Positions 54,501 through 64,000 of a stretch of 64,000 bases of DNA are shown piece after piece. The stretch is from assembly GCA_033026295.1 (NCBI GenBank), contig CM065185.1, positions 4,030,001 to 4,094,000 on the forward strand. Direction: 5' to 3'. Origin of the DNA: Channa striata (taxonomy: Eukaryota; Chordata; Actinopteri; Anabantiformes; Channidae). Under the pieces are notes generated by a model, which saw nothing but the letters and a program-made list of their open reading frames with translations, was not told the origin of the DNA and ran no database searches. Position numbers and translations under genes: made by a program. Each line of letters opens with the position of its first letter. The first letter of the stretch is position 1.

Positions 54501-57500
54501 CTGAAGAAGCGGTCGTAGCGGTCAAGGTACGGCGGCCTCTCAGGCAGAAGGTAATAGTGAGTGTTACTGACTTTACGTCCGTCACGGACAATGGGAAGGA
54601 TACAGGGCCCTTTGCTGACAGGGTCCTTCCCCTGTGCCTGGGCATGAATCACTTTGGGTGCAGCATATTTAGGATCGGAGGCAAAGCTGTGTGTGGTAGG
54701 CATTAGTTTCCCTGGAGAGGTGGAGAGGTAGGAGCCATAGGTGTGTGTGGAGGGGCAGGAGGTAAGAGGCACCTGCATTGTGGTGGGGCTGACAGAGTAG
54801 ACTCTATGCTGGGGGGAGCCTACTACCAGAGCCATGGGGCTCGGGGTTCTGGAGCCAGGCTGTGACAAAGGGTCCCTGGGGGGGATCTGAGGTGGTCGGT
54901 CCTGGCCTGGGCAGAAACCATCATCGGTGGCATTAGGTGATGGAGACAGAGAGAGGTCCCTCGACCAACGAGCAGATGTGTAGTCGCCCTTTTTAATGGG
55001 GCGAGGAGGGATGGGGACACGTGGGGGGATCTGGGGTTTGTCCTCACTGCAGGAGATGACATTGTGCTGATGTCCCTCCTGGGTCTGAGGGTTGTGAGGA
55101 GTCCGGGGACATGAAGCTGAGGTTTGGGATGGTGGGTCTAACTGAGCAGCACTTCCCATCGGTACATTGAGTCTCCTCATGCACTCTTGCTGGAGCTCTT
55201 GGAAGATCTCTGCAGACTGGGAGAAAGAAGTGGAGAGGCACGGGCCCTGCTGGCTGGGGAGGAAGAGGTTGTCCTCCAGGCCTCCAGGTTTGTCTGTACC
55301 CCTGGAGATGAGAACTTCACTGTTGCCCTTCAGTCCAGAGGAGAAAACCTCGGCTGGGTTACAGGCATCACTCTGCTCCTCTTCAGGCTGCTGCTCTGAG
55401 CTGGTGATGGAGCTCACCTTTATGGAGTAAGCAGATTGAACAGGTTTCTCAAAACTGTCTCAGCACTCTGATACAATCCACCAGGTACCAGCTGTAAGCA
55501 GTAAATGTAATTAACATTTCCAATAAATTTTGGCATAGTTTAAAATGAGTTGTATCACCTCCTACCGTACCTCCATATCATCTTCATCTTGGGCTACGTC
55601 ATCATAGGCAGGAGGAGGGGGTAAAGGTCGTGCATCCCAGTCCACTACTGGCGTGGGGTGAAGTGGACGGGGCAATGATCTAGATGGGCTTTGAGGTGGA
55701 GTTCCGTCCAAGAGGTTCTCACTTTCCAAAACCAGCCTCGCCAGTGAGGGGATCCTTATTTCCACAACAGGAGACGGGGAAGGGGTCGGTGGGGGGAACT
55801 CCTCCCCAAAGTCAATGAGGGACACTTCACCGGTGGAGTTGTAGCCTGAGCCGTAAGTGCGGCTACTTCCCTGTTTGGAAGCAGAGACCCAGGCAGCGGG
55901 TTTAAGTTTTAATCCTTTGATTGAACCCATTTTCCGAAGTGACCTCTTTAATTCTGCAGAAGTCCGATCCTCATCATTGTTGACTGGATCATAGCTGGGC
56001 TCTGAAGACACAAAAACATATTTGTTACTTAGAGGCTTAAAGTTGCACGACACAAATGAAGTGTAAGATTATGTCACAGCACAAAATACAAGACACACTG
56101 CACTCCAAAAAAGTCTCCTGGTTCAAGGTTAATCCTGTGGTGCATTGCAAGGACACTACACACCTGTTAGGAGGACACAGAAGGAGAGATGGGGAAACTA
56201 TGAAGGACGGAAATTAAAGTAGACGATAGACTCACTGCAAAAACTAGCAAAGGAAAAGACAAAAGAAAATGGAATGTACCTTTTAGCAGTGGAGCTAGGA
56301 GGGAACAGAGAGGGCAGGAGCAATGTGTGAGGAGCTGCTGAGAGAAACCAGACTTACTCTTGATTAACACTGCTGGCTGAGGAGGACGGGGAGGAGGCTC
56401 CTCTAGAAAAAAGTAAAATAAATCCGCCACCACAAAAAGAGACACAAGAAGGGGGAAGAAATGAAAGCAGCAGCAGAAGATAGAAAAGTTAGACAAATTA
56501 AGGACACGAGTGTTGTAGGACACTTTACAGCTTTTCATGCATTTGTTAGAAAAAACTAAAATGAAAGGAAACTGATTTGCTGGTGCTTTCAACACGCTCA
56601 CATGGTGTTCGTCAAGTAAAATGACAATCAGTGCGGCATGGCTGGAACCTTTATTTATAAGAGCTCTTCCACTCACTCTTAGCTCGTCCTGGCAGCTGTG
56701 TGGGCCGAGCAACTCTGAGGTCAAAGCCCAGAACGTCTGGAGGATCCATTGGATTCCCGAGGTACAAACTGGAGAAACGATATTGACAGACTTCATTAGT
56801 AAACAGACGTTATACAGTATGGAACTGTCCTCATAATGTAATGAGCGGGCCCCTACTCATCGATCCGGTCAGGGAAGCCCCAGCAGCGCTGAGGGTTGGT
56901 GTCTCCATGTCCCGTATGGATGAAGCTGTTCTTCAGCGGCCGACTGATGTCGTGAGCTGACAAACCCGCTACTGATGTCACCACATTTCTGGGGAACTGT
57001 CCAACCTTAAGCGTTCGCTTGTTTTGACCTCGCCACCAGTAGTTCTCTGCCCTGAAACACGTCGACTTAATGAGTATGAAACAGGACGAAATTCACTTTT
57101 TAACATCTACATCTACATTTAACATCTACATACATTTCACTAAATGAAATACAATGCACAGATGAGGAAGCTAAAATCTGGTTTTGCAGGGGAGTCGAGA
57201 TGGATGGATGGATCACACAATGTGTGAGGTTTATATTTTGCTAAAATAAGTAGCAACAACCATTAGTTATTTCAAATTTAGTATAGAGCATTGTTTTCAC
57301 TAAAGAAAAAGAACAAAGACTTCATATCATAATTATTACCTAGCACCTCATGCTTATGAGATACAGTTGTAGTATTATGAGATACGGCTGATAGAAAATG
57401 AAAAACAATTTATAGAAGGGCATTGTTGTCTTCTATATCTAATTAAGCATTTATGAACAACATTTTACAATAACAAACAAGATTCTTCAATGTTATTACA

Positions 57501-60500
57501 CACGAGACAAATCCTTCGAAATCAGCGAGTTGTAACTGCTTCAGTTGTTGCAGGCTGCTTTATTTTTTACAAGCCACCAGATGTCACTGTACTGTAAAAA
57601 TTGTCTGTTTTTGGCATGAACACAAAGACAATGCCAAAGATTCATAGGATTTTTCTAATCACTAGAAAAGTGGGAAGTGGGTTTACTGAAACTTTTACAA
57701 ACACGCACCTCCCCTCTATGATGGTGATGACATCATTAACCTGGATCTGGAGTTTATCGGGCTCATCAAAGTCCTGCAGGGCGCACATGTCTGTGGGCAT
57801 GGTCTGGTGAAAACAGTAATTTACGTACATTAATTATGTATCTATAAAGAAACATGACCTCTTTACACACAATTATGTCTTTTGCTTATGTGTAGAAGAG
57901 TTAAAAAAAAAAGCCAAAACCTACAAATATTTAAAACAAATATAAAATAACATATGTATCACCTGGTAAAAACCCCAAAGGATTTGATTATTTACCTCAA
58001 GCAGGAACTCTCGCAAGGCAACAAAAGTAGGTCTGTCGTCTGGTTTCTGAGCCCAACACTGCAGCATGACATTATAGATGTCCTGAGGACAGTCCTCTGG
58101 CTTCGGGAGGCGTTCACCTTCTTTATCAATCTTATGCAGGATCTATGATTTTTTTTTTTTTTTAATCATAAAAAGAGGTGTTAGGTGTAAGTATGAGATT
58201 CCTTTTGTGAAGATGCCTGTTATTTTAGCTTCAAGACATTTGTGTTTGCACACACATGTGCATATTGGACTCTATTCAGGAGAACTGTTTCTTTGTGTGT
58301 TTACCTGACTCCCATTCAGACCCAGCCAAGGTTCCTGACCATGTGTGAACATTTCCCACAGGGTGACTCCAAACATCCACGTGTCTGTAGCATGAGAAAA
58401 TGTTCTGGTCTTCAGACTCTCTGGGGCACACCTGAAGCACGACAGACAGACTATTAAACCAGATATGTAAAAATATCTATATCTATAACAATAGGCCAGA
58501 GTTAAATTGCAGTGCGGGAACTGAGCCTTTTAACTGAAGTATATCTCAAATGATAAAAGCATATGAAGTGAAACAGTAGGATTCAGACAAGTTGTTAACT
58601 CGTTGCCTGACTTGCAGGAAATTCGGCAAAAAACCTCAAAAAGCAGAATGGGCGGCAGGGTGGACTGCGGTTTGACTGGCTCCATTTCTCTGTGGACACC
58701 TTATGCAATCAAATAAATGAGGTTCACGCTCTAACTCCCGACACCCCTGTCCTCCTCAGGATCATCCTAAGCAGCAGGTTTAATCGTTTTGTTAAACCAC
58801 CCACCACGCAAACGGGACCTTGCGATGCTCCTGCATGACGTAGTGCTCGTGGTTGTTAGGCAGGGCCCTCATCAGTCCAAAGTCACCAATCTTCACTCTG
58901 TGAGCTGAGGCCAGTAGGATGTTCCTGAAGAGAGAGGCTCAAATTGATAACATTTCGACCAAATGAGGACACTCGTTACGCTAATCCTCTTACATTTACT
59001 CCCATATGTCCTTGTTTTCTCCGCTCTGGTTTATCCCAGAACTTGTCACTACACAGATTTATTGAGTATTTTACAAAATACCGATGCAACAATTTGGAAC
59101 TATATCACACAGACTCCAGAGAGTTTAATTAAAAATACATCTCTACATCAACTCTTAATAGTTTTTCTCATTTTCATACACAGTAACAGTAGCCCTCCGC
59201 ACTATTGCACTCTGATCGCAGTTACGACATGTTAGGAGAACGAAGACAAACTGCAACTACTTAAAAAATTAACTGTCAAATCACATTATTTTGGTTGTGA
59301 TGTGAAAATTAAGAGAGTATAATTTATTTTAACTCATTTGATTAGTAATGAATTACACAACAATGTATTTGCCCACAAATGCTTGAAACACTGCAACATG
59401 CATTGCAGCTGTAAAACTCAGGATTCACTGCTAACTGTATTGTCAGCATGGAATAAATATAGGATGTAAAAGGAACATAGTGAAGACTTTAAAGGTCCAG
59501 CATTTCAAATCACAGCTTGACAAATCTTAGAGTTTGGTATATAACTATATTTGTAACAGTCAGCAGTAAACATTCTAAAACAGCTTTAACTGGGTAAATG
59601 ACTCATTGTTACCAGCCGTTAAGGGTTTTCGCAAACATCTACATAACTCTTAAGTGAAAGTGACTAATTTTGGCAAGAACAAGAACTTAGACCACCCAGA
59701 ACGGGCAGCCAAGCACTGACTCATTTTGCTTGTGAGCCAAGTCTCCCTGTAATAGCCTGTAAATTTCACGGTGAAGGAAGAGAAGCAATATAAATATGTC
59801 AACATACATCTAAGAAAAAGAAATAGGAAAAATAAAAAAGTAAGTCTACCTTAAAAGCCTCTTTGTCACCTACCTGGCTGCCAGATCCCTGTGGATGAAT
59901 CTCCTCTGCTCCAGGTAGGCCATGCCACATGCCACCTGCACAGCGTACTGACACAGTGTGTGAATCAACACGGGACCCTGTGGACAGATGCAGCGCAAAC
60001 GCTCCAACAAAGAGCCCAGAGGAGCCAGCTCCGTCACCTACACACAGAAAGACAAAGAGCGATAAGACCGAGTGGCTGAAAAAGCAAAGAGGAACACATA
60101 GTTGACTGTCTGTGAAGTGGATTTCTGTTAGGAGGGGTCAAGAAAAACTACAGCAAAGTGCAATGACACAGAGACGTGAGCTGCCATCTGGTTCTCACTG
60201 AGTTTATAGTGAGTAGATGCAGTTTTAGTTCATTTTATGAGATTCGTTTATTGTAATTTACAAACATTACTCAACAGCTGTAAAAAAAATGACCACGCCC
60301 TTCTTGTCAGATGGAAAGAAGAAAAAAGTGGGGAGGACAACAGAACATGTAGAGTAAAAAGGAGAATGTAATGTCACAAAAAAAACTGTCGATATGAATC
60401 CAAATACACCAGAGAAAATGACACAGGGTTGAAAACAACAAGGCTCGAAATGTCAGGCCTTATTTTAGCTGTTCTCCCCTCCTCTTCCTGTCTCCATCTT

Positions 60501-63500
60501 CCCATCTCCAATCTCGGGCCATGACAAAGGCTTTGAGATGCCTGGCCTGATTCGGATGGATGTTAAGGTCATGAAGTAAGCTGAGGGAGGAGCCCAAGAG
60601 GGGCCTTTGTTACACAGGGAGTGCGAGTGAAAAAGCACCTCTGCATAGCATTTTTGTGTGTATGCAATTTTGTACAGTTGGCTGCAAAGGTTTGCCTCAT
60701 CTTATGTTGAAATGGCTAAAACGGTTAAAACAAATTTACATTTACATAATATTTAATCGACATCGGGCAAGTACAATTGTTTCTTCTTCACAACTTAAGT
60801 AATTTTTAAATAAATCAAAATTTAGCTTTAGGGCCAAGTTTGCATTCCCTTCCAATGAAATAACATAAGGGGATGAAAACCTAACCCCAAACCTACTGTA
60901 GTAATAATAATAATAATCCCCATTCAGGCTAGTAAAAACATTCTTTAATGAGCAGAAGTAATGAAAATGATCAAGGAGTAGATTAAAGAAAATTAAAATA
61001 CTGAAATTAATCAGGAACATTTTTTCTAGCTGAATGTGCATTAAATATCTCAGTATGTTGATGCTCTCTCTTTTTTTCCATATTAGGGGATGCAAACCTT
61101 AGCACCCAACTGTACCGCGTGTGTGTTCAGTATCTGCCTGTAAGTGTGTGTTTCTGTGTGTCCACTACCATCTTCATTGGGTGTGTGAGTACCACACCGT
61201 AGAGGCGAATGAGGTTCTGGTGGTCCAGGGAGTGCATGGCGTTGACCTCACAGATGAAGTCCTCCAGAGCGTCGGGCTGGCTGAGAACGTCTGTCTTCAG
61301 ACATTTGACAGCTACATTCAACTAGATAACAGGAAACAGAAGTCAAACTACAGCGTAAGTGACTCTTGTCATCTCGATAAACTCTGGGTTTCCTCACCAC
61401 CTTCCCTGTAGGTGTTAGCCACTCTCCTCTCTTCACAACACCAAAGGAGCCATCGCCAAGCTTCTCAAACAGCGTTAGATCCTTCTCTGGGATGAGGCAG
61501 GTCAGAGCTTGCTGCTGCCCGTCGAGGGGAGCGCTGACACCAGGCTGTGTGGCCAGGACTCCTTCTCCCAGGACCAGGGGAGGCGTGGGGGACAGCTTAC
61601 GAAAGGAGGAGGACGGCTGGCCCTGCTGAGCAAAGTCTGCTCCGTCCGGGCGCTTGCCGCTGAACACCTACCGTGAAGAGAATCAGAGGGAGAGAAAAGA
61701 CTTAGGCTGGTGACAGAGTGGGAGACAGAGTGTACGTAAGATTTTAGAGAGAGAGGCAGAGATGGTTGGTTGTGTCCAAAATCCCCCCCAACTTACTGAT
61801 ACTCTAAACCAACTTAATGTGCGCTGTGCAGTTTAACATCTCCTCGACTTTTAGTGTTGCATTTTAGGACACTCTGAGTTCACTACATGGTGGATAGAAT
61901 TTCACACTACAGAGCGTAATATATAGTGAGCAGGGAAGGATTTCAGACACGGGCAACATCTCTCTGCCTTTCCCCTAATGTCAGTTAAGATTTTGCAGGA
62001 CAAGCAGTATTATAGTAATAGTAAAAGCTATTGGATTGAATAGTCGGACGTTAGGTTGAGCAAAATAACATTTCACGTCCCAAGATGGAAAAACAGACTG
62101 GTTTCATTTACAGATTCTCATTAGGTCACTGGGTAATTGTCTAAGCTAAATCTAACCCATTTTTGTGGAGGTGCCATATCGACCAAACACGACGGCCAAA
62201 CGGCTAAATTCTACCCAGGAATTTCCACCGTTTAATCGTCAGCTTTGTCAGCTCCTTGTGCATGCCTTTTCATACTTTTTACCAAAAGAGGAACACACAG
62301 AAACTTCACTATCAGAAAACAGGTAGAACTCGAAATCAGCACGTCAATGGAGGCAAACCATTTCCACAAACACTTAATACTCAGTTATTTAATTACACAA
62401 GCCAGTAACTAAATAACTGGTTTTCTTACAAGTGAAGCAATATTTGTCCAGTGAAGTGAATGAATTAAACAAATGTGAACTTGTTAGAAGCTGATAAACA
62501 AAAGGTCAGTGTCCAGAAACAGCCTCATCAGTGAAGAAGAGGTGTCAATGAATCCCCAGCGCCAAACATATTTCACTACCCAGATATAAACAGTAGCGAG
62601 CGGTGTGTGGTTTCACATTCACACTGGACCAGACATGACATAATGCTGCAGACCTCTTAAAAACACCACCTCGCTGTAGTTGCGGTGCGGCAAGTGGGTT
62701 TCAAATCAGACGCTTGACATTCATGGGATTCTGACTATAGCAGAGCAAAAGAGACACACACACACACGCACACACAAAGTGGGCTGAGGTAGCAGATTAC
62801 GGTTGCTGAGGATGGTGCCAGAGGCGGAAACAGACAGGTGTAATTATAGAAGCACCATCCTCTGTGCACCAGGACTTCCACTGAGCACAGCTAACACCCA
62901 TTTTGCCCCTGAGAATTCACACAGACTGCGACTTTGTTCAACTTTGTGCATCTTTTACATAAGAATCCCATTCAACAAAAGGCGGATCCGGGGCCTCTGT
63001 CTCTTTAAGGGAGAACGGCCTCATGCTGCATGACATAACATTTCAGTGAATGCAGCATGCCCTGAATTTGTGTGTCACCAACTCTTGTGACCTGATGTGT
63101 CTGTCTGTCTGTCTGTCTGTCTGTGTGTGTGAGAATGTGGACGTGCTCATCTGCATGAACACGATCAAGCTCCCTTGTTCTCTGGAGCCATTTTATTCCC
63201 TACAGATGGCACATAACTCAGTCACAGACCTATTTTATGATCCCTGCAGTTTGAAACACACACACAGTACAGTCTGCAACAAAGAGCCAAAAACAGGTTC
63301 AGTAAAGCCAGGAGCTCACACATGTATAAGTAACAGCTTGGAATTATTATCAGGACCTGCTAGCAGGAAATAACTTGCTTGACATTTAGAGACTTAAGGC
63401 CACTGTAATACTGAACAACCTTAACAGCAAACTGATATCACTAAGGCTGCTTTTTTGCACATACATTGATCAGCCAACAAAAAGCTGACACTGTCCCAAA

Positions 63501-63936
63501 GGTGATATTTATTACTGAGGTTATCGTGGGTGGTGGAGTGGTTCTAATGTTTTGGGCTTTTTATTAAAAACTAAGACATTCTAAACCTGTAAAAGTAGAA
63601 TTTATGGCAAAGCTGCTTTATTGATTGTACAGGTGTCTCCATTGTTGCGGCTGATGCAATGTTAGTTCAGCAATGCGATATGAAGTCATATCGTCTCTAC
63701 AATGGAAACTGTGGTCAAGTTTCTCCCACGTATTGTTCAAAAGTTACTATGTTCACATAAACGTATCCAGTGTGGCAGACAGACAGACGGACTCCAGTGT
63801 GGTGACATAATGTCAAGCATACCATGCACCATAATAAATGAGTCCTTTGTGTGTGTGCTGTGCCTGTCACCTTGCTCATCCAGGACTTGCGCTTGCACAT
63901 GGCTTTCCTCCTCTTCACAGCCTCCCAGAGTCGTCT
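51409..63936 (-). CDS. tnk2: Activated CDC42 kinase 1 (ACK1/TNK2), 15 exons, 5' end outside the window
   Basis: Non-receptor tyrosine kinase that binds GTP-loaded Cdc42 and acts in EGFR trafficking and clathrin endocytosis (family knowledge). Fifteen exons joined by GT-AG introns give 1,116 residues without a stop. Residues counted from the first visible codon: SAM tail 1-22; kinase about 84-349 (glycine loop GDGSFG 93-98, VAVK lysine 118, alpha-C glutamate 137, HRD 212-214, DFG 232-234, activation-loop tyrosine 246); SH3 about 353-410; CRIB about 405-431; proline-rich EPPPRPPQP about 478-486; clathrin box LIDFG 553-557; PPPAY 620-624; MIG6-like region to about 900; UBA about 1041-1116. Human ACK1 is 1,038 residues, so this protein is somewhat longer, mostly in the region after the PPAY motif. 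The start codon and about 70 N-terminal residues should lie beyond 64,000. No broken motif was seen. Paralogue (tnk2a or tnk2b) not determined. Confidence 0.97.
51544..53003 (-). repeat. tnk2 last intron with a MITE-like inverted-repeat pair
   Basis: The intron between the two UBA exons contains an exact 16-base inverted repeat, CCTCCAGATGACATCA at 52684-52699 and its complement at 52814-52829. It sits in a segment of about 350 bases (52,600-52,965) ending in TTGCCCTTTAAGG, which resembles a fish MITE. No coding signal outside the exons. Confidence 0.5.
53004..53099 (-). CDS. tnk2: tnk2 exon: first half of UBA domain
   Basis: Thirty-two residues: [20 protein letters not shown] and [12 protein letters not shown]. 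This is the ubiquitin-associated fold (helices 1-2) of ACK1, which binds ubiquitin and is linked to receptor and kinase turnover. Acceptor TTCAG, donor GTGAGG; phase 0. Confidence 0.95.
54203..55417 (-). CDS. tnk2: tnk2 large exon: MIG6-like, proline-rich region
   Basis: A 1,215-base exon with 405 residues, starting [10 protein letters not shown] and ending SADRVKM. Conserved islands include [89 protein letters not shown] and KANFSSNN. Between them the sequence is low-complexity Ser/Pro and longer than in human. Several open frames in other frames here are shadows. Donor GTAAGG. Confidence 0.95.
55571..56001 (-). CDS. tnk2: tnk2 exon: clathrin box and PPAY motif
   Basis: Encodes 143 residues from [27 protein letters not shown] matches the clathrin-box motif known in ACK proteins. 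[20 protein letters not shown] is highly conserved, and PPPPAYDDV is the WW-domain (NEDD4-type) ligand. The exon ends DEDDME. Donor GTACGG. Confidence 0.95.
56358..56402 (-). CDS. tnk2: tnk2 45-base microexon, proline-rich
   Basis: Encodes [14 protein letters not shown], an SH3-binding style segment. Acceptor TTCTAG follows a T-rich tract and the donor is GTAAGT. Length is a multiple of three and both edges split an AAG codon the same way, so skipping keeps the frame. Human TNK2 has the equivalent [14 protein letters not shown]. Confidence 0.92.
56677..56768 (-). CDS. tnk2: tnk2 exon: post-CRIB linker
   Basis: Encodes [20 protein letters not shown] and [21 protein letters not shown] matches human exactly. 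Donor GTGAGT; the final lysine codon is split A|AG. Confidence 0.93.
56857..57051 (-). CDS. tnk2: tnk2 exon: SH3 second half and CRIB Cdc42-binding motif
   Basis: [20 protein letters not shown] completes the SH3 domain. It is followed by the CRIB-type segment [20 protein letters not shown], which in ACK1 binds Cdc42-GTP, and then CWGFPDRID. Donor GTAGGG leaves GA, completed by T in the next exon. Confidence 0.95.
57709..57803 (-). CDS. tnk2: tnk2 exon: first half of SH3 domain
   Basis: Encodes [20 protein letters not shown] and then [11 protein letters not shown]. It shows the ALxDF start of an SH3 domain and its acidic RT loop. The last codon (AGG) is split AG|G. Donor GTGCGT. Confidence 0.95.
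57996..58142 (-). CDS. tnk2: tnk2 exon: end of kinase domain
   Basis: Forty-nine residues from [20 protein letters not shown] to VALREFLLE, including the conserved [12 protein letters not shown]. In frame at both ends; donor GTAAAT. Confidence 0.95.
58305..58431 (-). CDS. tnk2: tnk2 exon: kinase APE region and C-lobe
   Basis: Encodes [18 protein letters not shown] and then [19 protein letters not shown], ending NGSQ. The APE motif appears as APES, as in the ACK family. Donor GTAAAC. Confidence 0.95.
58805..58924 (-). CDS. tnk2: tnk2 exon: DFG motif and activation loop
   Basis: Encodes [20 protein letters not shown] and the activation loop [18 protein letters not shown]. The tyrosine in HYVMQEH matches the ACK1 autophosphorylation site (Tyr284 in human). 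The tryptophan codon is split TG|G. Donor GTGGGT. Confidence 0.95.
59874..60037 (-). CDS. tnk2: tnk2 exon: kinase hinge and catalytic loop
   Basis: Runs from [15 protein letters not shown] through to FIHRDLAAR; the HRD catalytic loop is complete. The last codon (AGG) is split across the intron as AG|G. Donor GTAGGT. Confidence 0.95.
60675..61112. mobile_element. Tc1/mariner-type MITE in a tnk2 intron
   Basis: A 438-base element with terminal inverted repeats: CAGTTGGCTGCAAAGGTTTG on the left, and on the right the complement of CAGTTGGGTGCTAAGGTTTG. Both ends are flanked by TA (60673-60674 and 61113-61114), the target duplication of Tc1/mariner transposons. The interior is AT-rich, has a TAA/TAT microsatellite near 60,900-60,915 and encodes no transposase. 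It sits in the intron between the catalytic-loop exon and the N-lobe exon. Confidence 0.85.
61169..61321 (-). CDS. tnk2: tnk2 exon: kinase N-lobe (catalytic lysine)
   Basis: Fifty-one residues from LNVAVKCLK to HPMKM. It holds the ATP-contacting lysine (VAVK) and the alpha-C helix [18 protein letters not shown]. The acceptor is TCTAG and the donor GTAGTG. Phase is 0 at both ends. Confidence 0.95.
61398..61667 (-). CDS. tnk2: tnk2 exon: kinase linker and glycine-rich loop
   Basis: Ninety residues starting [10 protein letters not shown] serine/proline-rich linker leads to [20 protein letters not shown], the kinase P-loop, and the exon ends GKV. The donor GTGAGG at 61397 is preferred to a GTGGTG three bases earlier, because it gives GKVLNVAVK, the same length as human GKTVSVAVK. 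The linker carries a [13 protein letters not shown] insert relative to human. Confidence 0.95.
63101..63131. repeat. (CTGT)n/(GT)n microsatellite
   Basis: Six CTGT units run into a short GT tract in the 5'-most visible tnk2 intron. Confidence 0.9.
63467..63665. repeat. MITE-like repeat (GATCAGCC...GGTTCTAATGTTTTGG family)
   Basis: Begins TTGATCAGCCAACAAAA, contains GAGTGGTTCTAATGTTTTGG and ends near TTGCGGCTGATGCAATG. The same core words occur at 13.7, 26.5, 41.7 and 43.8 kb. I take them as decayed copies of one nonautonomous DNA element common in teleosts (family inferred from recall, not a search). Confidence 0.6.
63871..63936 (-). CDS. tnk2: tnk2 exon: end of SAM-like domain and basic linker
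   Basis: Encodes 22 residues, [19 protein letters not shown] followed by MSK, nearly identical to the human segment just before the kinase. The acceptor is GGCAG before 63936 and the donor GTGACA at 63870. It is in phase 0 at both ends. It is the most 5' exon visible; the next upstream exon is outside the window. Confidence 0.95.
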
Positions 63937-64000
63937 CTGCCCTTTATCAAAAGAACGAAAAAGAACAAAAATGACAGATTAACGTAGTGATGACCAATGG

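Larger units (their letters stand above)
61668..63870. other. tnk2 intron of 2.2 kb with a MITE-like repeat near its 5' end
   Basis: Largest intron seen in the gene. It contains a CA tract near 62,755-62,776, a (CTGT)n/(GT)n tract at 63,101-63,131 and a MITE-like copy at about 63,467-63,665. No further exon was found; the ORFs here lack supporting family motifs. Confidence 0.6.

Noticed and set aside
54168..54706. Open frames in other frames of the large tnk2 exon
   Set aside because: They overlap the conserved MIG6-like coding frame on the minus strand and have no family motifs; they are shadows of it.
60742..61095. 117-codon frame in a tnk2 intron
   Set aside because: It lies wholly inside the MITE with TA-flanked inverted ends, and its tyrosine run comes from a TAA/TAT microsatellite.

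Overview
The window looks like a piece of a teleost fish chromosome. The base composition is AT-rich and vertebrate-like, genes are split by GT-AG introns, and there are long CA/TG microsatellites. The interspersed repeats are the kinds that fill fish genomes: degenerate Tc1/mariner transposons, short inverted-repeat (MITE-like) elements, a tRNA-derived SINE, and a retroposon family ending in a GAATTGAATT-type tail. Species cannot be fixed from this sequence alone.

Only one protein-coding gene is certain. It is tnk2 (ACK1, activated CDC42 kinase 1), on the minus strand from about 63,936 down to its stop codon at 51,409-51,411. Fifteen exons can be placed to the base by GT-AG boundaries and compatible phases. 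They join into an open frame of 3,351 bases (1,116 residues plus stop). The order is: end of the N-terminal SAM-like region, tyrosine kinase, SH3, CRIB (Cdc42-binding), proline-rich region with clathrin-box and PPAY motifs, a long MIG6-like homology region, and C-terminal UBA. The 5' exons carrying the start codon lie beyond position 64,000. All visible catalytic residues are intact, so the gene looks functional. Which of the two teleost tnk2 paralogues it is could not be decided.

Positions 1-51,400 contain no gene I can name. This part is a gene-poor flank with these recognisable pieces: a fish interspersed repeat (2.1 kb); an old direct duplication (about 4.17-5.85 kb and 6.71-8.55 kb), whose second copy carries a 131-base TG microsatellite; a retroposon family at 10.3, 21.4 and 43.5-44.6 kb; Tc1/mariner remnants at 14.0-14.9, 18.5-19.4, 40.7-41.0 and 45.75-46.3 kb; MITE-like copies at 13.7, 26.5, 41.7, 43.8 and 63.5 kb; a fold-back element and a perfect CCAAT-containing hairpin at 16.7-16.9 kb; a tRNA-derived SINE at 33.0 kb; and a 134-base GTT/AAC trinucleotide array at 35.9-36.1 kb.

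A few coding-like stretches are recorded at low confidence: 16.2-16.45 kb minus, 21.95-22.33 kb minus, 32.1-32.8 kb minus, and a transmembrane-like stretch at 36.1-36.3 kb minus. I found no bacterial-type operon, CRISPR array or phage, and no evidence for an unknown multi-gene system. The most useful unexplained signals are the uneven identity between the two duplicate copies, the CCAAT hairpin, and the 45-base proline-rich microexon of tnk2.
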